Shown here: in pieces, positions 1 to 23,961 of the stretch
Numbering within the stretch: position 1 is the stretch's first letter
Layout of the letters: every line of letters begins with the position of its first letter
Assembly: GCF_009707125.1 (NCBI RefSeq)
Contig: NZ_WLVL01000019.1
Coordinates: 96,717 to 160,716 of the forward strand
Origin: Arsenicicoccus cauae
Lineage (GTDB): Bacteria; Actinomycetota; Actinomycetes; Actinomycetales; Dermatophilaceae
Length of the DNA: 64,000 bases
Direction: 5' to 3'
Notes under the pieces: model-generated
What the model saw: only the letters and a program-made list of their open reading frames with translations
Told to the model about the DNA's origin: nothing
The model's database searches: none
Position numbers and translations under genes: made by a program

Positions 1-15703
<15,703 letters not shown>

Positions 15704-17944
15704 TCAGCGGCCGACCAGATGACCGGTGACTCCCGCCACGGCAAGGGTCAGGGCGCACAGCACTACCCAGGGGTCGGCGTGACCCCAGCGAGCGGGCTGC
15801 GCCCAGGTGCGGCACCCGGCCCGCACCACCGGTGACGAGTAGCCCCGCGCCTCCATCGCCACCGCGAGCCGTCCGGCCTGCCGCAGCGCTTGCACCAGGA
15901 GGGCGAAGGTCAGCACCACCGCGTCCGTGATGCCCCGCCTCAGCAGCCCTCGCGCACGGCGGACGGCGCGCAGGTCGGCATACGTCGAGCGCAGCTGGTC
16001 GAACCTCTGCAGCGCCACGACCGCCGCCACCACGGGACGGGCGGGCAGCCGCAGCCGCTGGCCGAGCTGGTCCCCCAGCGAGAACGGCTCCAGGTAGCCG
16101 GCCAGCACCACTCCGGGCAGCGCCGCCGTGGTCATGCGCAGTGCGGGCAGCACCGCCGCGACCGGGTCCCGCGCCTCGGCCCACCACCAGTTGGACCACC
16201 AGAGCGAGGCTGCGCCGATCGCGAGCGGGGTGAGCCGCAGCACCGGCTGCGGCCAGCGCACCCCGCAGAGCACGAGCAGCAGCGCCAGCTCCACCCCGAG
16301 CAGACCGAGGCCCGCCGCCACCGTGGGCACGACCAGCCCGACCACCATGGCGACCAGGCTCACCAGCATCAGGGGCAGGGCCGAGGCGTATGCCGCCAGC
16401 CCCGACGCACGGCGGCGCACCGGCACGGCGGCGGCCGGGGGCCGGTCGAGCACCAGCTCGCGGGTGCAGCGGGACGCCAGGCGCCGGTCGTGCGTGGACA
16501 CCACCACGGTCGTCCCCGCGGCGCGGGCCGCCTCGATGACCCCGGTGACGGCGGCCCACGTGCGGCGGTCCTGGCCGACGGTGGGTTCGTCGAGCAGCAG
16601 CACGGAGGGTCCGTGCGCGAGGGCGGAGGCGAGCGACAGGCGGCGCTGCTCGCCCCCCGAGAGCGTGTGGGGGTCGGCGTCGTGGCGATCGCCGAGGCCC
16701 AACGCCTCGAGCAGGGCGGCGGCCCGCTCACCAAGGGACTCCTCGTCCTGACCGAGGGCCCGCCCCGTCAGCAGCACCTCGTCGAGCACCGTGCGCGCCG
16801 TGATGGGCAGCTCGGGTCGTTGCGGCACCCAGCCGACCGCCTCGGCCAGCTCCACCGCGTGCCAGCGGTGCGGCGCCTCGCGGTCGTCGGCCCCCAGCCG
16901 CACCGTCCCGGACGTCGGCTCGAGCAGCCCGGCGGCGCACGCCACGAGCGTGGACTTGCCGGCCCCCGAGCGACCCGTCACGGCCACCGCCTCCCCCGGC
17001 GAGGCCTCCAGCGAGACGTCCTGCAGCACGAGCTGCGGCGGGTGCACCGCCTGCCAGGACGCGAGCCCGGGCTGCACCTGGCGCACGACCTCGTCCACCG
17101 CGGCCGTCACGCCACCGCGTCGGACCGGGGCGACCAGCCCGGACGGCATCTCGACCGGAGACGGGGTCGGCGCGCCGGGCACCCACAGGCCCAGCCCGGC
17201 GAGCCGCTCCCCCTCGGCCGCCAGCGTCGGGGCCAGGGGTCCGTCCGCCACCACGCGGCCCCCGTCGCCGAGCACCACCAGCCGGTCGCAGACGTCCACC
17301 CAGTGCGCGAGCTCGTGCTCGACGGCCACGAGGGTGGCCCCCACCTCGGCGACGGCCGCGGCCACCGCCGACCGGACTGCCTGCGCAGCCGCGGGGTCGA
17401 GCATCGAGCACGGCTCGTCGAGCAGGACGAGGCCGGGGTCGAGGGCGAGCACCCCGGCGAGCGCGAGGCGTTGGGTCTCGCCGCCGGACAGGGCCCGCGT
17501 CTCGCGGGTGGTGTCGTGGGGGAAGCGCACCGACGCGAGCGCCGCGCGCACCCGCTCCCAGAGCGGCCCGCGCGGCACGCCGGAGTTCTCGGGACCGAAG
17601 GCCACGTCGCGCCCGACGGTCCGGGCGACCACGGCGTCCTCGGGGTCCTGCAGCAGCAGGCCCACCTGCCCCGACACGTGCACCTGCCCGGTCTGGTCAC
17701 CCCCGCCGGTCTCGGCGAGCACGCCGGCCAGCGCCCGCAGCAGGGTCGACTTGCCGGACCCGCTCGCCCCCGCGAGCAGCACCCGCTCCCCCGGCGCCAC
17801 GCGCAGCGACACCCCGTCCAGGACCGGGCGGGCGGCGCCGTACGGCAGCCAGGTGAGGTCCTCGGCCTCGACGAGAGCCCCCCTCGGGCCCTCGTCGAAG
17901 CCGGGACCGGCGTCGAGGTCGACGTCAGCGGACGTGGGACTCAC
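15704..17944 (-). CDS. ECF transporter: fused EcfA-EcfA'-EcfT (YkoD-YkoC-like) for a thiamine precursor
   Basis: This 746-residue protein powers and couples an energy-coupling-factor importer. ATPase 1 has Walker A GASGSGKST at residues 59-67, signature LSGGE at 152-156 and Walker B LVLLDEP at 172-178. ATPase 2 has GRSGAGKST at 324-332, LSGGE at 428-432 and LLLDEP at 449-454. From about 515 the chain is a hydrophobic EcfT-type membrane domain with VRRARG and AMEARGYSSP, matching the coupling-helix motifs. The start is GTG at 17944, overlapping the ykoE stop by 20 bases, so the two are translated together. In Bacillus the two-ATPase protein (YkoD) and T protein (YkoC) are separate; here they are one polypeptide. 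Substrate (HMP or related) is inferred from YkoE and the TPP riboswitch. Confidence 0.88.
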   Translation of the reverse strand: MSPTSADVDLDAGPGFDEGPRGALVEAEDLTWLPYGAARPVLDGVSLRVAPGERVLLAGASGSGKSTLLRALAGVLAETGGGDQTGQVHVSGQVGLLLQDPEDAVVARTVGRDVAFGPENSGVPRGPLWERVRAALASVRFPHDTTRETRALSGGETQRLALAGVLALDPGLVLLDEPCSMLDPAAAQAVRSAVAAAVAEVGATLVAVEHELAHWVDVCDRLVVLGDGGRVVADGPLAPTLAAEGERLAGLGLWVPGAPTPSPVEMPSGLVAPVRRGGVTAAVDEVVRQVQPGLASWQAVHPPQLVLQDVSLEASPGEAVAVTGRSGAGKSTLVACAAGLLEPTSGTVRLGADDREAPHRWHAVELAEAVGWVPQRPELPITARTVLDEVLLTGRALGQDEESLGERAAALLEALGLGDRHDADPHTLSGGEQRRLSLASALAHGPSVLLLDEPTVGQDRRTWAAVTGVIEAARAAGTTVVVSTHDRRLASRCTRELVLDRPPAAAVPVRRRASGLAAYASALPLMLVSLVAMVVGLVVPTVAAGLGLLGVELALLLVLCGVRWPQPVLRLTPLAIGAASLWWSNWWWAEARDPVAAVLPALRMTTAALPGVVLAGYLEPFSLGDQLGQRLRLPARPVVAAVVALQRFDQLRSTYADLRAVRRARGLLRRGITDAVVLTFALLVQALRQAGRLAVAMEARGYSSPVVRAGCRTWAQPARWGHADPWVVLCALTLAVAGVTGHLVGR

Positions 17945-18590
17945 GCGCCTCGCGGCCCGCCGGGAAGGCGTCGACCACGCCGGCCCGGGCCAGCGCGCGC
18001 ACCAGCGCGGCGCCCCCGAGCCCGGCGATCAGCGCGCACGAGACCATGCCGAAGGCGAGGTAGACGAGCTTGTGGACCCAGGCGAGCTGCGGGACGTACT
18101 GCCACCACTCGTAGACGCAGATCTCCAGCACGGCGCCGAGCACGCCGCCCAGCATCGCGGCGGCCAGGTCGAAGCGACGCCAGCGCCACACCCACATCGC
18201 CAGCTCCACCCCGAGCGCCTGCAGCACCCCGGACAGCATCACGAGCCAGCCCCACTTGCTGCCGAGCAGCGTCTCCACGCTCGCGGCGATCAGCTCGACG
18301 TAGAGGGCCGCGCCGGGACGCCGGATCAGCAGCGCGCCGGCCACGGCGGGGAGCACCCACACGCCGAGCGCGAGCGAGCCGATCGGGGCATAGCCGACGG
18401 CGGCCGCCTCGACGACGTGGTAGAGGGTGCTGTCCCACCCCCAGAAGGCGACGCCCAGCGCGACGGCGAGGACGGCGCCGAGGACGAGGTCGATGCCTCG
18501 CCATGACATGAGGGCCCCCGTGGCGAGCGCGGACGGTCGTGCGTGCTGGCCCGGCCGCGCGGTGGCGGCGGAGCCGGTGGTGTTCGGCAT
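17925..18590 (-). CDS. ykoE: ECF transporter substrate-binding S component, YkoE family (thiamine precursor)
   Basis: A 221-residue integral membrane protein with about five or six hydrophobic segments (VLGAVLAVALGVAFWGW; SLALGVWVLPAVAGALL; KLVYLAFGMVSCALIAGL). Family-typical features are the GWDSTLYH motif near the N-terminus and the ASVETLLGSKWG region, as in YkoE proteins that bind hydroxymethylpyrimidine/thiamine precursors. The ATG at 18590 has AGGAG about nine bases upstream. It is the first gene behind the TPP riboswitch and overlaps the energising subunit downstream, forming a two-gene operon that is predicted to be switched off when thiamine pyrophosphate is plentiful. Confidence 0.88.
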   Translation of the reverse strand: MPNTTGSAATARPGQHARPSALATGALMSWRGIDLVLGAVLAVALGVAFWGWDSTLYHVVEAAAVGYAPIGSLALGVWVLPAVAGALLIRRPGAALYVELIAASVETLLGSKWGWLVMLSGVLQALGVELAMWVWRWRRFDLAAAMLGGVLGAVLEICVYEWWQYVPQLAWVHKLVYLAFGMVSCALIAGLGGAALVRALARAGVVDAFPAGREARESHVR

Positions 18591-18651
18591 ACGAGATCTC
18601 CTGGTCGGTCACCAAGAGGGAAGGTGACCCCTCGGGTCGCCTCGAGAATCC

Positions 18652-18735
18652 GACTCCCTAGCGCCGGTGCTAACCGGATCAGGTGCGGAGGGTCTGCGGT
18701 CGCCCGCACTCTCAGCGCGATCTGCGCTCCCCTGT
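18652..18735 (-). promoter_or_regulatory. TPP (THI-box) riboswitch controlling the ykoE operon
   Basis: Read on the minus strand, the segment carries the conserved THI-box blocks in order: GGGGAGC, then GCTGAGA, then CCTCCGCACCTGATCCGG, then TTAGCACCGGCGCTAGGGA. These match the P1, J3-2 (CTGAGA) and pyrophosphate-sensor (ACCTGATC) parts of the TPP aptamer. It ends about 60 bases before the ykoE ATG, consistent with control of translation or of termination. The 5' end lies near the divergent promoter of the DUF4235 gene. Confidence 0.95.
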
Positions 18736-18781
18736 CGTGTGAAACGTGACGCTACCGCGAAGATCGTGTGAGACTCAACGC

Positions 18782-19096
18782 ATGGGACCTAACGTGTGGA
18801 AGCTCATCGGCACCGGCGCCGCCATGCTGGCCGGCATGGTGGCCAACAAGATCGTCAACTCGGGCTGGCAGAAGGCCACGGGCAAGGAGGCCCCCTCCGA
18901 CCCCACCAACCCCGACGTGGACTGGAAGGAAGCGCTGGCCTTCGCGGCGTTCTCCGGTCTCGTGATCGGCATCGCGCGCCTGGTGGCGCAGCGTCAGGCC
19001 GCCAAGGGCTTCGTCGCGGCCGTCAAGCGTCAGAGCGACGACATCGGTGACGTCGACCTGCAGGCGCAGATCGACGCCCGGACCAGCAAGGCCTGA
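18782..19096 (+). CDS. DUF4235 family small membrane protein
   Basis: A 104-residue protein starting MGPNVWKLIGTGAAMLAG. The N-terminal segment (about residues 6-22) and a second segment near residues 57-70 (LAFAAFSGLVIGIARLVAQR) are hydrophobic, with a conserved KIVNSGWQKATGKEAP linker typical of DUF4235 proteins of actinobacteria. Function is unknown. An earlier in-frame ATG at 18746 would add 12 residues, but GAGACT sits six bases before the ATG at 18782, as in the leaderless genes of this window, so I prefer 18782. Confidence 0.8.
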   Translation: MGPNVWKLIGTGAAMLAGMVANKIVNSGWQKATGKEAPSDPTNPDVDWKEALAFAAFSGLVIGIARLVAQRQAAKGFVAAVKRQSDDIGDVDLQAQIDARTSKA

Positions 19097-19254
19097 ATCA
19101 CCCCGCCCGTTCCTGCGCGTCGCCCCGACCGGTCCATCGGTCGGGGCGACGTGCTGCTGCTCGGGGTCGGGAGTGCCGGGGGCGCGACCACCGGGGGCAC
19201 GACCGCCGGGGCACGACTGCCGGGGAGGGGGACCAGTGCCGGGAAGCGGCGCGG

Positions 19255-19767
19255 TCAGGCCGCGGAGCGCAGGGCCGTCAGCTCTCGGTCCAGGTGGTCC
19301 AGGCGCAGGGCCAGCCGCAGGCGACGCCGCGACGGGTCCGGCTCGAACGCCGTGTCCTCGCCCTCGCGCAGCACCTCGGGCAGCGTGACCAGCAGGAGCC
19401 GGGACAGGCTCGCCAGCCGCTCCGGCTCGGCGACCAGCGCCGGGTCGGCCAGCACACCGCCGGCCCGGACGAGCACGCGGTCGAGCCAGGTCTCCACGTC
19501 CCACCCGAGGGCGCCGCGGCGGTCGTCGAGCCAGTCACCCAGCCGATCGACCTGACGACGCAGGTGCCGCAGGTGGTCCGGCTCGGCAGCGGCCTGCCGG
19601 TCGGCCGGGAGGGCGAGCCCGGCGAGGTAGCCGGCGAGGCCGAGACCGGCGCGCAGGGACGCGGGCAGCGGCAGGGCGGCGAGCAGCGTGCCCCCGCCGA
19701 CGGTCAGCGCGCGCACGTGGCGCGGTGACGTGGCCGCGGCATAGACCTCACGCTCGACCCGACCCAT
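19255..19767 (-). CDS. Hypothetical protein with one membrane segment and Arg/Leu-rich helical region
   Basis: I do not recognise the family. The 170-residue product begins MGRVEREVYAAATSPRHVRA, followed by a hydrophobic Gly/Leu/Ala segment (about residues 20-55: ALTVGGGTLLAALPLPA and AGLGLAGYLAGLALP) that may be membrane-embedded. The C-terminal two thirds are rich in Arg, Leu and Asp and look helical (HLRHLRRQVDRLGDWLDD). GGGAGGAGG lies close upstream of the ATG at 19767, a strong ribosome site. It is separated from the ABC permease upstream by about 50 bases, so it has its own unit on the same strand or is the last gene read after the permease. Confidence 0.6.
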   Translation of the reverse strand: MGRVEREVYAAATSPRHVRALTVGGGTLLAALPLPASLRAGLGLAGYLAGLALPADRQAAAEPDHLRHLRRQVDRLGDWLDDRRGALGWDVETWLDRVLVRAGGVLADPALVAEPERLASLSRLLLVTLPEVLREGEDTAFEPDPSRRRLRLALRLDHLDRELTALRSAA

Positions 19768-19816
19768 CTCGTGCCTCCTCCCTGCCAGCGTAGGCCCGCG
19801 CCCTGGGAGCCGCGTG

Positions 19817-22405
19817 TCAGTCGGTGGCCAGGGCCGCGGCCGGGCTCACCCGGGCTGCCCGCCGAGCCGGTATGACGGACGCCAGCCAGCCCGCGGCGAG
19901 CGCCACGGCGGCGACGAGACCCAGTCGAGCCCAGGGGATCTCGGGCGTGATGGTCATCTCGCTGCCAAAGGTCGCGTAGGCCCCGCCGAGCCCGTAGGCC
20001 ACCCCCAGCGCGAGCCCTACGAGCGTCCCGACGCCCGCCAGGGTCAGCGCCTCGAGGCAGAGCATGCTCCGCAGCTGGCGGCGGGTGAGGCCGAGGGCGC
20101 GCAGCAGGCCGGACTCCTGGGTGCGCTCGAGGACCGAGAGCCCGAGCGTGTTGCCGATGCCGACCAGGGCGATGAGCACGGCGATGCCGAGCAGACCGGT
20201 GACGACGAGCAGGACGACGTCCATGATCCGCTCCATCTCGGCGCGCTGGGTGGCGACTCGCTGGACCTGGGCCCCGCGGATCGTGGTGGCGTCCTGGGCC
20301 AGCTGCTCGGTCGCGGTGGCCGCGTCCTTGACCTCGGCGAACCTGATCCAGGCGGACCCCTTGGCCTGCGGGTCGAGGCGCCGCACGGAGGCCGCCGTGA
20401 CGACCGGGGCGTCGGGGTGGTCCGCGCTGACGTCGGCGCGCAGGTCCAGGCGCGCGGCGCCGTGGGCGAGGGTGACGGTGTCGCCGGTGCGCAGGCCCGA
20501 GCTCGCCGGGAGGAGCACGGTGTGGTCGTCCAGCCCGGCGAAGAGCTGCGGCCGACGGGAGACCTGCACCGCCGCGTCGTCGGCGCCGGTGACGGTGGCC
20601 TGACCGCCACCCGACCCTCCACCGGACCCTCCGCCTGCGGCGACGCCCACCGGACGCCCGCCGTGCGTCAGGGTGGCGGGGGCGTCGAGCACGAGGGTGG
20701 CCGCCTCGACGACGCTGCTGCGCCGCAGGGTGTCGAGGTCGTGCGCCTCGATACCTCGGGGCGCCTGGGGTGCCTGGACGAGGGCGTCGACGGGCGTCTG
20801 CTTGTCGAGGGCGTCGGTGGCCGAGCGGACCCCGGTCGCCGAGCCGACGCTCATCATCGTGATCAGCGTGACGCCGACGAGCAGGGCGCTCGCGGTGGCG
20901 GCGGCCCGGGCGGGGTTGCGTCCGGCGTTGTCGACGGCGAGCTCGCCGGGCGCCCCACCGAGGCGGGCGGGGAGCGCACCGGCCACGCGGGCCAGGCCGG
21001 GCACGACCACGGGGGCCACCATCAGCACGCCGAGGAAGGACAGCAGCCCGCCCGGGATGCCCGTCGCCAGCTGGTGCTGCAGGGCGCCGTGCCCGAGTAG
21101 CGCACCGCCGCCGGCCGCGAGGACCGACCCCACCGCGACCCGCAGGGCGCGGACATGGCGCACCCGGGCCGCGGTCTCGGGGCGCAGCGCCGCGAGGGGC
21201 CTGACCCGGGTCGCGGCGCGGGCTGGGGCGAGGCTCGCCAGGAGGGTCACGACGATGCCGGTCAGGAGCGGGGCCACGACGGCGAGCGGGGTGACGACGA
21301 GGCTGCCGAGGTCCAGGTCGGTGCCGTGCGAGAGCTGGACGAGCGTGGCGGCGAGCCCCGCGCCGAGCGCGAGCCCGGCCACCGACCCGAGCGCGCCGAC
21401 GAGCAGCGCCTCCGCCACCACGGATCCCCGCACCTGCCGGCGTTCGGCGCCGATGCAGCGCAGGAGCGCGAGCTGGCGGGTGCGCTGGGCGACGAGGATC
21501 GCAAAGGTGTTGGCGATGACCAGCGCCGAGACGAAGACGGCGACGAGCGCGAAGACGAGCAGCATCGAGGTGAGTTGCGTGACCCCCTGCACCATCACGC
21601 TCACCCGGTGGTCCTTCTCCTGCTCGCCGGTGCGGACCGTCAGGCCCGTGGCCGCCGGGAGCCCGGCGACGGAGGCGCGCAGCTGCTCGTCGTCCATGGC
21701 CGACCCGCCCGGGGCCGGGGTGAGGTCGAGCTCCTCGTAGCCCCTGCTGCCCGTCCACGCCCAGATGTCCTCGTCCAGGGCGAAGGCCGCGGGCGTCCCC
21801 TGCAGCGGGACCACATCACGCCCGGCCTTGACGATGCCGACGACCGTGGCCTCGGTCGGACGGGCCTCCTGCGGCCGCTGCTCGGTGCCGGTGCCGCGCT
21901 GCAGCAGGCGGGTCGTGCTGCCGACGGCGAGCTTGCGCGCCGAGGCGACCCAGTCCACGACGGCGATCTCCCCGCGGCGGGCGGGCAGGCGACCGGCCGT
22001 GAGCGTCGTCGTCCCGGACAGCTGCGGCACGGACCGCAGCACGAGAGGGGCCTCGCGACCCCCGAGGTCCTGCTGGACGGCCCCGCCGGCCACCGTGCGC
22101 ACGGAGGCACCCGGGTGGGCGCGCGTCACCTGCGCGGCGAGCCCGGGGGGTACGACGGTCGGGCCGCCGCGAGGCGCGCCCCCCACGCCCGAGGACCCGT
22201 CCGGCGTGGTGACGACCACGCTCGCGCGGCCCACCGAGCCGGCGGCGTCGCGCGCCAGGGACTCGCGGAAGGTGTCGCCCACCATGAACGTGGCCGCGAC
22301 GAAGGCGATGCCCATCGTGATGGCGACCAGGACGCTGACGAAGCGCCGGGCCTGACCGTGGACCATGCTGGCCGCCAGGGAGATCGAGGTGCGCACGGCG
22401 ATCAC
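19817..22405 (-). CDS. ABC transporter permease, FtsX/MacB-like, two FtsX domains
   Basis: An 862-residue protein with the double-FtsX layout of actinobacterial exporters. An N-terminal membrane helix (ASMVHGQARRFVSVLVAIT) is followed by a large extracytoplasmic domain to about residue 260, a first FtsX core about 265-385 (MLLVFALVAVFVSALVIANT), a central pair of membrane segments, a second extracytoplasmic domain containing a Gly/Ser run (about 600), and a second FtsX core about 720-850 (VTGLLGIAVLIALVGIGNTL; LALGVAYGLGGAY). The start overlaps the ATPase stop by four bases. Such systems move lipophilic compounds or act in antibiotic resistance or envelope stress; the substrate cannot be told. 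Confidence 0.87.
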   Translation of the reverse strand: MIAVRTSISLAASMVHGQARRFVSVLVAITMGIAFVAATFMVGDTFRESLARDAAGSVGRASVVVTTPDGSSGVGGAPRGGPTVVPPGLAAQVTRAHPGASVRTVAGGAVQQDLGGREAPLVLRSVPQLSGTTTLTAGRLPARRGEIAVVDWVASARKLAVGSTTRLLQRGTGTEQRPQEARPTEATVVGIVKAGRDVVPLQGTPAAFALDEDIWAWTGSRGYEELDLTPAPGGSAMDDEQLRASVAGLPAATGLTVRTGEQEKDHRVSVMVQGVTQLTSMLLVFALVAVFVSALVIANTFAILVAQRTRQLALLRCIGAERRQVRGSVVAEALLVGALGSVAGLALGAGLAATLVQLSHGTDLDLGSLVVTPLAVVAPLLTGIVVTLLASLAPARAATRVRPLAALRPETAARVRHVRALRVAVGSVLAAGGGALLGHGALQHQLATGIPGGLLSFLGVLMVAPVVVPGLARVAGALPARLGGAPGELAVDNAGRNPARAAATASALLVGVTLITMMSVGSATGVRSATDALDKQTPVDALVQAPQAPRGIEAHDLDTLRRSSVVEAATLVLDAPATLTHGGRPVGVAAGGGSGGGSGGGQATVTGADDAAVQVSRRPQLFAGLDDHTVLLPASSGLRTGDTVTLAHGAARLDLRADVSADHPDAPVVTAASVRRLDPQAKGSAWIRFAEVKDAATATEQLAQDATTIRGAQVQRVATQRAEMERIMDVVLLVVTGLLGIAVLIALVGIGNTLGLSVLERTQESGLLRALGLTRRQLRSMLCLEALTLAGVGTLVGLALGVAYGLGGAYATFGSEMTITPEIPWARLGLVAAVALAAGWLASVIPARRAARVSPAAALATD

Positions 22406-23181
22406 GCCCCCAGCCCGCGCAGGGCGGCCAGCACGTCGTCGGCGGTGGGGTGCCGCAGCTCCCCCGCCATGCGACCGTCCGCGAGGAGCAGCACGCGGTC
22501 GGCATACGTCGCGGCCCCGGGGTCGTGGGTCACCATCACGACCGTCTGGCCCAGCTCACGCACGCAGCGCCGCAGGAAGTCCAGCAGCTCGTGCCCGGTC
22601 ACGCTGTCGAGGGCGCCCGTCGGCTCGTCGGCAAAGATCACGCGCGGCCGCATGACGAGGGCGCGGGCCACCGCCACGCGCTGCTGCTGCCCGCCGGAGA
22701 GCTCGGTCGGCTTGTGCCCCAGACGATCTGTCAGGCCCAGCACCCGCACCACATGCTCGAACCATTCGCGGTCGGGGGTGCGGCCCGCGAGGCGCAGGGG
22801 CAGGGTGATGTTGGCCTCGGCGGTCAGCGTCGGGAGCAGGTTGAAGGCCTGGAAGACGAACCCCACCTGCTCGCGCCGCAGCAGCGTCAGCCGCGTGTCG
22901 TCCAGCGTGGTGAGGTCGGTGTCGCCGACCCAGACCTGCCCGCTCGTTACGTCGTCGAGGCCCGCCGCGCAGTGCATCAGCGTCGACTTGCCGGACCCCG
23001 ACGGGCCCATGATCGCGGTGAGCTCCCCCTCGGCGAGCTCCACGTCCACGTGGTCCAGGGCGACGACGCGGGTGTCGCCGCTCCCATAGGTCTTGGTGAG
23101 GTCACGCGCGCGCACGGCCGCGCGGGTCACGGTGGTCGGGTTGCTGGTGGGCATCGGTCGCTCCGTCTGGTCGTCGGACAT
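22402..23181 (-). CDS. ABC transporter ATP-binding protein, LolD/MacB type
   Basis: 259 residues with Walker A GPSGSGKST at 59-67, Q-loop in VFQAFNLLPTLT, signature LSGGQ at 161-165 and Walker B VIFADEP at 181-187, followed by TGALDS, typical of the lipoprotein/macrolide-export ATPase group. It partners the FtsX-type permease downstream (4-base overlap). A TAGCGT -10-like element at 23204-23209 gives it its own promoter with a short leader, although the two-component genes lie just upstream on the same strand (105-bp gap). Confidence 0.92.
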   Translation of the reverse strand: MSDDQTERPMPTSNPTTVTRAAVRARDLTKTYGSGDTRVVALDHVDVELAEGELTAIMGPSGSGKSTLMHCAAGLDDVTSGQVWVGDTDLTTLDDTRLTLLRREQVGFVFQAFNLLPTLTAEANITLPLRLAGRTPDREWFEHVVRVLGLTDRLGHKPTELSGGQQQRVAVARALVMRPRVIFADEPTGALDSVTGHELLDFLRRCVRELGQTVVMVTHDPGAATYADRVLLLADGRMAGELRHPTADDVLAALRGLGA

Positions 23182-23203
23182 CGCTGGTGCGCGGTCGATG
23201 TCG

Positions 23204-23209
23204 ACGCTA
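23204..23209 (-). promoter_or_regulatory. -10 element TAGCGT of the ABC exporter operon
   Basis: TAGCGT (minus strand) is 22 bases before the ATPase ATG. It fits the TANNNT -10 seen across this window. A short leader is expected. Confidence 0.5.
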
Positions 23210-23286
23210 GGGAGCGGCCGGTGTCGCCCGGATCGACCTGCGGTCTCGACCCCGGGGGCGACCCGAGGACCACGGGCGCAGCGGGC

Positions 23287-23961
23287 CTACGACTGCGGTC
23301 GCACGAGCCCTGTGTCGTAGGCGAGGACGACCATCTGCACCCGGTCTCGCAGGTGGAGCTTGGCGAGGATCCGCCCGACGTGGGTCTTGACGGTGGCCTC
23401 GGCCACGTAGAGCTCCGCCGCGATCTCCTGGTTGGAGCGCCCCCGCCCCACCGCGAGCAGCACCTCGCGCTCCCGCTCGGTCAGCGGGGCGAGCTGCTCC
23501 TCGGCGCTCCGCAGGGGCTCGTGCTCGTCGGGCAGCCCGGGCAGGAACCTCTCGAGCAGGCGCCGGGTCGCGCTCGGGGCGACGACCGAGTCTCCTTGGT
23601 GCACAGCGCGTATGGCGGCCAGCAGCTCCGCCGGGCCCGCGTCCTTGAGGAGGAAGCCGCCGGCACCGGCCTTGAGCGCGGTGTGGACGTACTCGTCGAG
23701 GTCGAAGGTCGTGAGCACGAGGACCTTGGCCGCGGCGCCCGAGGCCACGATCCGTCGAGTCGCCTCGACGCCGTCCATACGTGGCATCCGGATGTCCATG
23801 AGCACCACGTCGGCCTGCGCGGCCAGCTCGACCGCCGCCGCGCCGTCGCCCACCTCACCCACGACCTGCATGTCGGGCTGGGCGTCCAGAACCATCCGGA
23901 AGCCCATCCGCACCAGCTCCTGGTCGTCTGCCAGCAGCAGCCTGATCTGCTCGTCGCTCAC
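23287..23961 (-). CDS. NarL/LuxR-type response regulator
   Basis: A 224-residue two-domain regulator. The receiver has the acidic pair in LLADDQ, phospho-acceptor Asp56 (VLMDIRMP), Thr in VLVLTTFD and Lys106 (LLKDAG). The C-terminal LuxR helix-turn-helix spans about 155-219 (LTEREREVLLAVGRGRSNQEIA...VKTHVGRILAKL). The start overlaps the kinase stop by four bases, so it is translated with it. Position next to the ABC exporter suggests that it controls that operon, the common arrangement for antibiotic- or envelope-stress sensing systems. Confidence 0.92.
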   Translation of the reverse strand: MSDEQIRLLLADDQELVRMGFRMVLDAQPDMQVVGEVGDGAAAVELAAQADVVLMDIRMPRMDGVEATRRIVASGAAAKVLVLTTFDLDEYVHTALKAGAGGFLLKDAGPAELLAAIRAVHQGDSVVAPSATRRLLERFLPGLPDEHEPLRSAEEQLAPLTEREREVLLAVGRGRSNQEIAAELYVAEATVKTHVGRILAKLHLRDRVQMVVLAYDTGLVRPQS

